Source: Bacteroidales bacterium UBA1219 (lineage in GTDB: Bacteria; Bacteroidota; Bacteroidia; Bacteroidales; P3). From it: a stretch of DNA of 6,771 nucleotides. The translations under genes and the position numbers were made by a program. Below, piece after piece: positions 1 to 5,651 of the stretch (the stretch's first letter is position 1; every line of letters begins with the position of its first letter). The DNA is taken from the NCBI GenBank assembly GCA_002309295.1, contig DBXF01000068.1:9191-15961 (forward strand). Direction: 5' to 3'. The notes under the pieces are model-generated. The model searched no databases and was not told the DNA's origin. It saw nothing but the letters and a program-made list of their open reading frames with translations.

Positions 1-486
1 TTCCAGGAGATGCGCGAGAAACGCAGTCTCGCCTACAGCGCCAGCAGCCACTACGCCAACACCGGTCGCAAGGACGGCTGGTTCTACAACAGTGCCAACG
101 TCATTACCCAGAACGACAAGCTCATCGACGCCCTTAACGCCTACGAGGAGCTTTTCCGCGACATGCCGCAGTCCGAAGCCAATTTCCAGCTTGCCAAGGA
201 CGCCCTTATCTCCAACATACGCACAAGCCGCACCACCAAGATGGGCATCATAGGCAGCTACCTCAACTGCGAGCGTATGGGATGGAAAGAGCCTCTCGGC
301 AAAATCCTATACCAAGTCTATCCCAACCTCACCATGAAAGACCTTGTGAACTTCCAGCAGAAATACATCAAAGGACAGAAAAAGACCTACCTCATCCTCG
401 GCAAGGAGAGCGAGATGGATTTCAACGCCCTCGGCAAGTTCGGCAAAGTGAAGAAACTGAAAGTGGAAGACATCTTCGGATTCTAA
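1..486 (+). CDS. M16-family zinc peptidase, C-terminal end (5' truncated by window)
   Basis: The reading frame is open from base 1 (FQEMREKRSLAYSA...) to the TAA at 484-486, so the ATG at base 10 is internal and the gene starts before the window. The REKRSLAYS motif followed by a mixed alpha/beta segment is typical of the C-terminal domain of M16 (pitrilysin/insulinase-like) peptidases, where the Arg and Tyr of this motif help bind substrate. The zinc-binding HxxEH motif lies in the N-terminal domain and would be outside the window, so I cannot say whether this is the catalytic subunit or a non-catalytic paralogue. Bacteroidetes commonly encode such proteins, often as periplasmic ones; the signal peptide is not visible here. 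About 161 residues are present. The gene runs towards the minus-strand retron cassette (convergent) and is closed by the hairpin at 513-535. Family call is firm; substrate is unknown. Confidence 0.88.
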   Translation, partial: FQEMREKRSLAYSASSHYANTGRKDGWFYNSANVITQNDKLIDALNAYEELFRDMPQSEANFQLAKDALISNIRTSRTTKMGIIGSYLNCERMGWKEPLGKILYQVYPNLTMKDLVNFQQKYIKGQKKTYLILGKESEMDFNALGKFGKVKKLKVEDIFGF

Positions 487-512
487 CCCTTTGCGGGATA
501 ATATATTAATAT

Positions 513-545
513 GCGGCTCGGTGAAACCGAGCCGCAACTTTTTTA
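513..545 (+). terminator. Rho-independent terminator after the M16 peptidase gene
   Basis: A perfect 10-bp stem (GCGGCTCGGT at 513-522 with ACCGAGCCGC at 526-535) closes a 3-nt GAA loop and is followed by AAC and a run of six T. It lies 26 nt after the peptidase stop codon. It also sits about 30 nt beyond the stop of the minus-strand DnaB-like gene. Read on the minus strand it is followed only by AT-rich sequence without a clean U-run, so bidirectional use is possible but weaker. Confidence 0.9.
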
Positions 546-567
546 TAGCATCACATTATCTTGATGT

Positions 568-1569
568 TCAGAAAGGCAAAATAGAGTTGTCGAGGTTCTC
601 CAGTTCGTCGGAAAGGAGTTGCAAATCTTTCGCTATTGAAGAGTCTCCAATATCTTCGAAACGGCAATGGTCGTAAAAACGCAAACGTTTTTTCCCTATC
701 TCTCCAAAGACGTTCTTTACCACGTCGATTTCGGCTGTTTCGCTAGTTGAATTTCCCTCCCAGTCTTCCGTAATACCATAATACTCAGCACGATAAAGAA
801 GCATTATTGCCGACGAATACATTTCGGAGCACAATCCGCCGCGAATGTCGTGAAGCATCGGCTTTTTATCACCACCGCGTAATTCCACGTCTCTGTTTAA
901 GACAGTGGTAAGCAGTATGGCTATGTTCAATTTTTTGGCGGCCTGAGCAATTTTCTGCATCAACAATTCTCTTTCTGTAAATGTCTGGGAGGTGATTAAC
1001 CACCACAGTCCGTCGATAATCACAACTTGGATGTTGTCGTTCTTTTTCATGCGCTCTATGCGGCAAATTATCTCATCCCCAGTGAAATCCAGATTGTGTT
1101 CTATCCAAAGGGGCGCTTCTTTCATCAGCTGGATATAATTTTCCGGTGAGTTAAGCATTTTCTGTTGTTCCACCTCCGTATGCCATCCGTTTTTTTCCAT
1201 CAGTGCTGTGGCCGTTCTCATCTCCTCGTCAAAGTTGTTAAGGCCATCAGAGGCTTTTGTAGTATCATTTATCATGGAAAACTGTTCGAAAGGGAAATGC
1301 CATCCATACTCTGCAGCGAAAAGACGTTCCACTATGTTGTCCTCGGGAAGGTCGAAGGAGAAAAAGACGGTAGGCACTTTGTTGAAAATGCTGATGTTAC
1401 GGGCTATTGTGATAGCGAAAGTCGAGCACCCCATAGCGGGACGGCCGGCTATGGTGTAGATATGGCCGGGATGCAGACCGCCAATAATTTGGTCGAGACT
1501 GTCGAGGCCGGTCGGTATTGCCTTGGAGACTTTGCCTTTTGGCTGGGATAAAAGTTTGCTGAGTTTCAT
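568..1569 (-). CDS. DnaB-like RecA-fold ATPase domain protein with degenerate catalytic motifs (retron accessory protein)
   Basis: The 333-aa protein aligns by motif with the C-terminal helicase domain of replicative DnaB helicases. It shows the entry segment TGLDSLDQIIGGLHPG (20-35), a P-loop position GRPAMGCST (42-50), FFSFDLP (69-75), Walker B VVIIDGLWW (182-190), the LNR/DIRGG region (224-245) with IMLLYRAEYY (255-264), and the closing KNVFGEIGKKRLRFYDHCRFED (285 on). It lacks the DnaB N-terminal domain. Key residues are replaced: Walker A Lys is Cys48, the catalytic Glu of the second motif is Asp73, the Gln of motif H3 (SQLNR) is Val223, and the arginine-finger position of KxRNG is Val287. 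Walker B Asp186 is kept. It is therefore probably unable to hydrolyse NTPs normally and may act as a structural, binding or sensing subunit (inference). An insertion at about 100-155 is unlike DnaB. It is the last gene of the RT cassette, 20 nt after its neighbour; the start ATG follows an A-rich stretch. Confidence 0.85.
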   Translation of the reverse strand: MKLSKLLSQPKGKVSKAIPTGLDSLDQIIGGLHPGHIYTIAGRPAMGCSTFAITIARNISIFNKVPTVFFSFDLPEDNIVERLFAAEYGWHFPFEQFSMINDTTKASDGLNNFDEEMRTATALMEKNGWHTEVEQQKMLNSPENYIQLMKEAPLWIEHNLDFTGDEIICRIERMKKNDNIQVVIIDGLWWLITSQTFTERELLMQKIAQAAKKLNIAILLTTVLNRDVELRGGDKKPMLHDIRGGLCSEMYSSAIMLLYRAEYYGITEDWEGNSTSETAEIDVVKNVFGEIGKKRLRFYDHCRFEDIGDSSIAKDLQLLSDELENLDNSILPF

Positions 1570-1589
1570 ATCGTTATGCTTTTAATTGT

Positions 1590-2546
1590 TCAAAATAAAT
1601 TTCGGTTGGCGTCTTTGTCGGACGTTGTAAGGCTGATAGGTTTCTGTTGCATGGCGTATGTGCATAGACTGTCGAATGAGAGGGCTCCGTCTGCGGCGTT
1701 CTCCACGAAGAAACACAGTAATTGCAGGAATTTCATGTAGTAAAAGCCTTTTTGAGCGGTTACTCTGTTGTAAATGTCCTCTTGCCATTGCGAGGCGGAA
1801 AAAGAGCCGCCATAAAACCTGCAACGGAAATAGAATATGTCGCCGATGAGGCTTTTATGCTCCATGAACGTATAGTACTGCGAGGGTTGCAATTTGGCGC
1901 CGTAGCAAATAAAGTAAAGCACCACGTAAATCCTGTCGAGAGGCGACAACGAGTGCAGGGGCACTTGCGCTTTTTCGTAAGCGTTGTCTTTGCCAAACAG
2001 CAGTTGCGCTATCGGATACGAGCCCACGCGGCTCCGCAAGGTGGGCAATTCCCAGTTCCCTTTCGAATCCTTGGCGCTGCTCACGTATGCCGGATGTCCC
2101 ATCAGCCGTGTGGCCACTTGGTCGAACTGCCTGTTGAAACAGAATACGTCGGTAATTATCTCTATCTGTTGGTAAACGGCCAACACAAATTCGTCGAAGT
2201 AGTCCTTGCGGCGGTAATGTTCCATCTTCACAAAGTTGTCGACAAGTCGTTGCTGGGTGCTCCACAGCATATTGCCCTCCGAGTCGTATTGTCCCATTTT
2301 TACAAAGTTGTCGACAAGTCGCTGCACAATGTCTTTTGTCGGAAACACTTTATAGAAATCGTTGGCTTGCTGCCGCAGATTTTTATCCAAGCATAATTCG
2401 TATATCTCGCTGAGTTCTTCCTTTTTGCCGCAAGCGCTGAACCTTTGTTGCAGATTTACGAGTAGCCATAAGTTCTCCGGCTTGCGCGCAAATTTCTCCA
2501 ACCTGTCTATGTGCTTGAGGAGGTCTTTTCTATCCTTGTCTTCCAT
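1590..2546 (-). CDS. Unknown 318-aa protein between retron RT and DnaB-like gene (candidate retron effector/partner)
   Basis: I do not recognise a family. The protein is soluble-looking and predicted mostly helical: a charged N-terminal helix (1-25), a helical-repeat-like section (26-125), and an aromatic-rich C-terminal half with hydrophobic stretches at 206-217 (IYVVLYFICYG) and 268-281 (FYYMKFLQLLCFF), which could be buried helices or weak membrane contacts. The ten-residue string QRLVDNFVKM occurs twice, at 75-84 and 99-108, exactly 24 residues apart, from a recent in-frame duplication. I see no nuclease, NTPase or deaminase motif. Its ATG lies inside the 3' end of the RT gene (17-nt overlap), and its stop is 20 nt before the DnaB-like gene, so it is very likely translated from the same mRNA and perhaps coupled to RT translation. 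The position fits an accessory protein of the retron; toxic-effector or adaptor roles are both open. Confidence 0.82.
   Translation of the reverse strand: MEDKDRKDLLKHIDRLEKFARKPENLWLLVNLQQRFSACGKKEELSEIYELCLDKNLRQQANDFYKVFPTKDIVQRLVDNFVKMGQYDSEGNMLWSTQQRLVDNFVKMEHYRRKDYFDEFVLAVYQQIEIITDVFCFNRQFDQVATRLMGHPAYVSSAKDSKGNWELPTLRSRVGSYPIAQLLFGKDNAYEKAQVPLHSLSPLDRIYVVLYFICYGAKLQPSQYYTFMEHKSLIGDIFYFRCRFYGGSFSASQWQEDIYNRVTAQKGFYYMKFLQLLCFFVENAADGALSFDSLCTYAMQQKPISLTTSDKDANRNLF
2230..2321 (-). repeat. Direct repeat pair, 20 bp exact, 72-bp period, inside the 318-aa gene
   Basis: The 20-mer ACAAAGTTGTCGACAAGTCG (plus-strand reading) occurs at 2230-2249 and again at 2302-2321. The spacing of 72 bp is 24 codons, so recombination between the copies would remove or add 24 residues in frame. 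The core TTGTCGACAA is palindromic. Similarity fades beyond the shared segment, so the remaining part of the unit has diverged or the copies have been trimmed. Confidence 0.9.
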
Positions 2547-3903
2547 CGTTATTGTTGTTTTCGTTGTTCAGTATTTTTTCAAGATTGTAAATAGTTTCCC
2601 AACACTCATCGTCCTCTTTCGGGACCATGGGTATCTCCACAGTCACCTTTGGCGAATTGTTGCCGTCGATTCTGGTGGCGGGCAGATGGTCCATAAGCGC
2701 CCTGAAACGTGCGTCGAGGCTTTTGTAGGTGCAGTCGTTGCCACCCTTCACCATCTTCAGGTACATCAGTTTTCCGTCGATGATGTTTTCTATATGGTGT
2801 GTGCCTTTCATCAACAGATTGCTCTTTTTCGTTTCGGAATAATGTTTGGCAAACACCTTCTGGGCTTTTTCGTAACCGTTCATCTCCCAGTTGTGGAGCA
2901 TGGTGCGCAGCTGTTTTACGTATTTGCGCGACACGTTCTCCTGCCGGTTCACCGAAAGTCCCGTAACCTCCTGACGCATGCCCTGGTGGCAGAGCCTAGT
3001 CTTGTCGGCGTTGATGGTGAAATGTTCCTCGTTTTCGATGATGTTGCGCATCGATTTCAGGAAACGGCTGTTTTCGTGGAACACGTTGGCCATCCCGCTG
3101 AAAGTGATGTCGTCGGCGTAGCGAGTGTATTTCAGTCCGTAGGCTTTTGCCAGACGCGACAGCTTGCGGTCCATGCGTTCGCAGATGATGTTGGTAAGGG
3201 TGGGGGAGGTGGGGGCGCCTTGCGGCAGCACGTGTTTCCCCTCGGCGTTGGTGTAGCAGCAAAGGTCGGTTATGATGCTCGCCATCTCCTTGCTAAGCGA
3301 GAAAGGCTTGGCCATAAGCCGTTTGTGAAGCCGTCCAGCGGTTATCGAAGGGAAGAAATCCTTGAGGTCGATGTTGTAAACCAGACGCTGTCCGACATGT
3401 ACTTTGGCGTTGTCCACCACCGAGCGGTGTTGCACAAATCCCATCGCCGACATGTGCGGAGTGTAGTGGCACTGCAGTGCGAAATTCAGCCCTCGCTGTA
3501 TGTATTTAAGCATGGGCACCGGTGCGTCGATGGTGCGGAATTCGCCTTGCCGTTTCTTGGGGATTTTGAACGAGGTGTAGCGTCTCGCTCCCAACGAGGT
3601 GTAGGCGAATTTGTTGAGATGCTGCATGGTGATTTTCTGCGGCCACTCGCCGTACAGTCCGCCCAAGGCCACATTCAGCAGATGCAGAAGGTCGCCTTTG
3701 GTGTTCAGGCAACGCCACAAATCCTGCATCCTCTCGGCGGCTTTCTGTCGGGCTTCGGGAGTGCTCTTTCCATAGTAGGGTAACCGCTCGAACACATTGC
3801 CTCTCTCCGCAGCCTGAGCATCGGGGAGTTGGCCATTGTCCGCTCCCTTGGCGTCGGGTTGCACCAGCAGTTCCTGTCTTTTTATGTGTTCGTCAAGTTT
3901 CAT
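2530..3903 (-). CDS. Retron-type reverse transcriptase
   Basis: This 457-aa RNA-dependent DNA polymerase would copy the msd part of the adjoining ncRNA into branched msDNA, primed from a 2'-OH in the msr. Visible motifs in order: finger region TSFKIPKKRQGEFRTIDAP (110-128); GFVQHRSVVDNAKVH (155-169) with the retron-specific NAxxH at 165-169; NIDLKDFF with catalytic Asp179; QGAPTSP (228-234); active-site YADD (262-265) giving Asp264 and Asp265; and VTG (313-315) followed by NVSRKYVKQLRTMLHNW, the retron C-terminal thumb signature. All three catalytic aspartates are present. It is longer than many retron RTs, with about 100 residues before the fingers and an acidic, Asn-rich tail (410-457). The ATG follows AAACGAACAATAAG, an A-rich leader usual in Bacteroidetes. 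The last codons overlap the next gene by 17 nt. The call of retron RT rather than group II intron RT rests on NAxxH, VTG, the absence of a maturase domain and the upstream RNA. Confidence 0.95.
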   Translation of the reverse strand: MKLDEHIKRQELLVQPDAKGADNGQLPDAQAAERGNVFERLPYYGKSTPEARQKAAERMQDLWRCLNTKGDLLHLLNVALGGLYGEWPQKITMQHLNKFAYTSLGARRYTSFKIPKKRQGEFRTIDAPVPMLKYIQRGLNFALQCHYTPHMSAMGFVQHRSVVDNAKVHVGQRLVYNIDLKDFFPSITAGRLHKRLMAKPFSLSKEMASIITDLCCYTNAEGKHVLPQGAPTSPTLTNIICERMDRKLSRLAKAYGLKYTRYADDITFSGMANVFHENSRFLKSMRNIIENEEHFTINADKTRLCHQGMRQEVTGLSVNRQENVSRKYVKQLRTMLHNWEMNGYEKAQKVFAKHYSETKKSNLLMKGTHHIENIIDGKLMYLKMVKGGNDCTYKSLDARFRALMDHLPATRIDGNNSPKVTVEIPMVPKEDDECWETIYNLEKILNNENNNNDGRQG

Positions 3904-3935
3904 CTTATTGTTCGTTTTGTTTGAAGACCTTCTTT

Positions 3936-3948
3936 GCGTTTGTCGCCC
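3936..3948 (-). repeat. Retron a2 arm (13-nt inverted repeat with 4187-4199)
   Basis: The transcript sequence GGGCGACAAACGC pairs perfectly with a1. By analogy with known retrons, reverse transcription would begin just upstream of this arm, near 3949 and beyond. The RT start codon is 33 nt further on. Confidence 0.88.
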
Positions 3949-3984
3949 GACCTGCCTTACTTCAGATTTCTTTCGAAATGTGTA

Positions 3985-4028
3985 GCTCTTTCGGAGATGA
4001 TCGAAGCATGAGGAGTCTCCGAAAGAGC
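3985..4028 (-). other. Long msd-type stem 2
   Basis: A perfect 13-bp stem (GCTCTTTCGGAGA at 4028-4016 with TCTCCGAAAGAGC at 3997-3985) closes an 18-nt loop. It is all Watson-Crick, so it would also form in the single-stranded DNA product. It lies close to a2, where the msd stem is expected. Confidence 0.82.
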
Positions 4029-4033
4029 GTGAA

Positions 4034-4091
4034 TAGTAATATTACACTCCAAATGACAATATAACCGTCTCCCGGGAGTGCAACATTGCTA
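4034..4091 (-). other. Long msd-type stem 1
   Basis: A 13-bp stem (4087-4075 with 4050-4038, two G-U pairs) extends after one mismatch by 3 bp (4091-4089 with 4036-4034). The loop of about 24 nt includes half of a 10-nt palindrome CTCCCGGGAG. It may be the first stem of the msd or an msr/msd boundary stem; sequence alone does not settle which. Confidence 0.7.
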
Positions 4092-4093
4092 AG

Positions 4094-4168
4094 CGGGCCA
4101 AGCTCCCGAAGGAACTGCCCGGAGCCTGCCGATTTCAGCAGACAAGTCTCGCCGCTTTCGCGGAGAGA
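4094..4168 (-). other. Three compact msr-type hairpins
   Basis: Hairpin A (4147-4168): TCTC and CCGC pair with GCGG and GAGA around one U/C mismatch, with a GAAA tetraloop. Hairpin B (4126-4141): CUGCUG pairs with CGGCAG including one G-U, loop AAAU. Hairpin C (4094-4121): CGGGC/GCCCG, a 2-nt bulge, then AGUUCC/GGAGCU with a UUCG tetraloop. Stable tetraloops and close packing argue for a selected RNA structure. In known retrons such stems near the branch G are recognised by the RT. Confidence 0.8.
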
Positions 4169-4186
4169 TGCTCTAATTCAGTTTTT

Positions 4187-4199
4187 GGGCGACAAACGC
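4187..4199 (-). repeat. Retron a1 arm (13-nt inverted repeat with 3936-3948)
   Basis: The transcript sequence GCGTTTGTCGCCC here is the exact reverse complement of the a2 arm 238 nt downstream. This stem brings the branch G close to the 3' end of the RNA so that the RT can start. Confidence 0.88.
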
Positions 4200-4212
4200 T
4201 TCAAAGGACTCG

Positions 4213-4245
4213 TGGCACAGCGTTGTTTTTGAGAGTACTGCGCCA
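4213..4245 (-). other. Leader hairpin just upstream of a1
   Basis: UGGCGCAGU (4245-4237) pairs with GCUGUGCCA (4221-4213), 9 bp with two G-U pairs, closing a 15-nt loop containing CUCUCAAAAAC. If transcription starts near 4265, this hairpin lies in the 5' leader of the retron RNA. It is moderately convincing only. Confidence 0.4.
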
Positions 4246-4270
4246 GAACATCTCTCTTTAGGTTTCACTA

Positions 4271-4278
4271 CAAAATTA
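4271..4278 (-). promoter_or_regulatory. Candidate Bacteroidetes -7 promoter element for the retron
   Basis: On the minus strand TAATTTTG matches the Bacteroidetes primary sigma -7 consensus TAnnTTTG. A T-run (TTTTTTA, 4309-4303) lies upstream, but no clean TTTG -33 element is at the usual spacing. The start site would be near 4265, leaving roughly 60 nt of leader before a1. Confidence 0.5.
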
Positions 4279-4360
4279 CAAATTTTTTCCGTCGCTATTC
4301 TGTAAAAAACGTTAAAGTTTTCAACATCGGAAAAAGCTGCTGAAACACAATAAATTTCAT

Positions 4361-4387
4361 TTCCAACCACCTTTTTTTTAGTTGGAA
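4361..4387. repeat. Short inverted repeat with homopolymer loop between membrane-protein gene and retron
   Basis: TTCCAAC (4361-4367) and GTTGGAA (4381-4387) are perfectly complementary around a 13-nt loop that is mostly a run of eight T (A on the minus strand). It lies about 40 nt past the stop of the membrane-protein gene but lacks a following U-run on that strand, so it is at best a weak terminator. The rest of 4208-4425 holds the leader, the promoter candidate and nothing else I can support. Confidence 0.4.
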
Positions 4388-4425
4388 GATGATGGTCGAA
4401 AGCTTAAACAACCGGTAGTCGGAAA

Positions 4426-5619
4426 CTAGAAATTCGACGGACGCTCTTTCTCTTCGTTCAGCTCGCCGCGTACGCCCTGCAGTATGGTGGTTATGTACTC
4501 CGAGAACAGCTCGTCCTGCGAGTAGAAGCCTATCTCGTCGCTCGAGTATTTCGAGGGGAAGGCCAGAATGGATTTCACCGAATGTTTGTTGTTCACAGGC
4601 TTTATCAGCCAGCAACTCATGGTAAGATACTCGTTCAGGGGAATCAGCTCAATGCCGTGATAGCGGTAAATCTCTACAATACAGTCGGTTATGTCGATAT
4701 ACATATTCTCGTAGTCGGAAAAATGTATGTCCTTTACCGACTTTTTGGCCGAATTGGGGCCATATTCGAGATAATGGTGCATGATGGAGTCGATGTTGTT
4801 GCACAGGCGGCTTACAAGCAGGTCGGAGAGCAGAGAGGTCGCCGACTCATCAACCAAAGCGTCCTTAAACGACAGATAGCCTTTCACCAGTTTCTGCGCG
4901 GCCTCGAGGTCGTTGTCGCGGGTTTTGGCAAAAAACTCCTCGGTAACACAGCTGTCGATATAGGCGAACATCTTTTGTCTTCCTTCTTTGTCGAAAGTGC
5001 CCTGAGGGGCTTTTTCAACCATCTGGTCGATTCTTTTCTGCCGTTCGACGTTTATTTCGGAGAGATAACGCTGTGCTATGCGGCTTTCGAGCACCATGCG
5101 GTGGAACACCGAAGCCCACGGCACCGCACTTGCTTTGCTGTGGTTGTCGTAATAGGCCACCGTTACCACTCCGCCCTGGCGTGCATGGTTGAGCAACAGC
5201 TGCTGCAGACGGCAGAAACCAAGAGGGTCGCTCTTGATGCCGTAGTAAAGCACATCTTCGAAAACCACCACGGTGTCGCCTGTCTCCAGAGTGGCGAAAA
5301 TCTCGTTAATTTCGGAAATGTAGGCCGGGAATTTGCCCAAGCAGCGTGTGGAGAGCGAACGGCTTATATTGTCCAATCGGTCGGCGGTTTCCTCGAACTG
5401 CTTTTTGCCAGAGTAAACTTTGTAAACAAAGATTATAAGTGTTATGCCCAAGCCTATGATGGCCGAGCTGGCAAAGGTGTTCAACGAGCGGTAGAACCCC
5501 GATTGTTTGATTCTGCCCCAAATGCCTTTTTTCACTTCTTTATTTTCTTCCGTGGTTTTGTTTCCCTCAATGTCCTTGTTTTCTTCCATATTCTTGTTTT
5601 GTTTTATGGTTTCACACAT
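4426..5619 (-). CDS. Single-pass membrane protein of unknown function
   Basis: I do not recognise this 397-aa protein. Residues 1-33 are a Lys/Glu/Asn-rich low-complexity tail (EENK repeated imperfectly). Residues 49-67 (TFASSAIIGLGITLIIFVY) form one clear transmembrane helix flanked by Lys/Arg on both sides, and a large soluble domain of about 320 residues follows. That domain opens with a coiled-looking stretch (73-95), then an alternating beta/alpha pattern (GDTVVVFEDVLYYG at 114-127; GGVVTVAYYDN at 149-159), helical regions (175-285) and a closing ILAFPSKYSSDEIGFYSQDE (351-370). The pattern recalls a PLD-like fold, but no HxK motif is present, so this is a weak guess. The start at 5619 is the longest; the ATG at 5589 (MEENK) is preceded by AAAACAAAACAAGAAT, much like the RT gene leader, and may be the true start. 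It lies upstream of the retron on the same strand, 218 nt before a1, so it could be a bystander or a membrane partner. Confidence 0.75.
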   Translation of the reverse strand: MCETIKQNKNMEENKDIEGNKTTEENKEVKKGIWGRIKQSGFYRSLNTFASSAIIGLGITLIIFVYKVYSGKKQFEETADRLDNISRSLSTRCLGKFPAYISEINEIFATLETGDTVVVFEDVLYYGIKSDPLGFCRLQQLLLNHARQGGVVTVAYYDNHSKASAVPWASVFHRMVLESRIAQRYLSEINVERQKRIDQMVEKAPQGTFDKEGRQKMFAYIDSCVTEEFFAKTRDNDLEAAQKLVKGYLSFKDALVDESATSLLSDLLVSRLCNNIDSIMHHYLEYGPNSAKKSVKDIHFSDYENMYIDITDCIVEIYRYHGIELIPLNEYLTMSCWLIKPVNNKHSVKSILAFPSKYSSDEIGFYSQDELFSEYITTILQGVRGELNEEKERPSNF

Positions 5620-5651
5620 TGGTTTCGGCTTGCTACAACGCTGCGAAATTC

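Larger units (their letters stand above)
3928..4207 (-). ncRNA. Retron msr-msd non-coding RNA
   Basis: Read on the minus strand, the region has the retron order. It begins with a1 (4199-4187), then an AGC at 4172-4170 whose G (4171) is the best candidate branch guanosine. Three small stems follow (msr-like: 4147-4168, 4126-4141, 4094-4121), then two long stems (msd-like: 4034-4091 and 3985-4028), a small GAAA-loop hairpin (3963-3982) and a2 (3948-3936). The a1 and a2 arms are perfectly complementary over 13 nt. After a 4x4 internal loop, a further 4 bp (4204-4207 with 3928-3931) could extend the stem, giving the outer limits used here. It ends 24 nt before the RT start codon, the usual arrangement. 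No open frame of note runs through it. The msr/msd boundary and branch G are inferred by analogy with known retrons; the stems are seen directly. Confidence 0.88.

Noticed and set aside
568..1569. Replicative DnaB helicase of the host or a prophage
   Set aside because: It lacks the N-terminal DnaB domain and the Walker A lysine, catalytic Glu and arginine finger, and it sits at the end of an RT operon without other replication or phage genes.
1722..2396. 224-codon plus-strand frame opposite the 318-aa gene
   Set aside because: It is antisense to a better supported, tightly packed operon gene and shows no recognisable motif.
2362..3783. Long plus-strand open frame (473 codons) opposite the RT
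   Set aside because: It is antisense to a gene with all RT motifs, its translation is rich in His/Val/Phe without domain features, and it is a codon-bias shadow.
2530..3903. Group II intron or diversity-generating retroelement RT
   Set aside because: There is no maturase or HNH domain, no intron RNA domain V pattern and no template/variable repeat pair, while NAxxH, VTG and the adjacent a1/a2 RNA indicate a retron.
4295..4360. 21-codon minus-strand frame (MKFIVFQQLF...) preceded by AAGGTGG
   Set aside because: A short hydrophobic peptide with a Shine-Dalgarno-like sequence is suggestive, but the region is AT-rich, the host group rarely uses such sites, and nothing else supports translation.
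4173..4370. 65-codon minus-strand frame across the retron leader and a1
   Set aside because: It starts upstream of the promoter candidate, uses a GTG start, runs through the a1 arm and has no protein-like composition; the RNA structure explains this stretch better.
3904..4425. Possible CRISPR-like or attachment-site repeats in the gap upstream of the RT
   Set aside because: The repeats are inverted pairs that fold into one RNA rather than regularly spaced direct repeats; no leader, spacer pattern or integrase is present.
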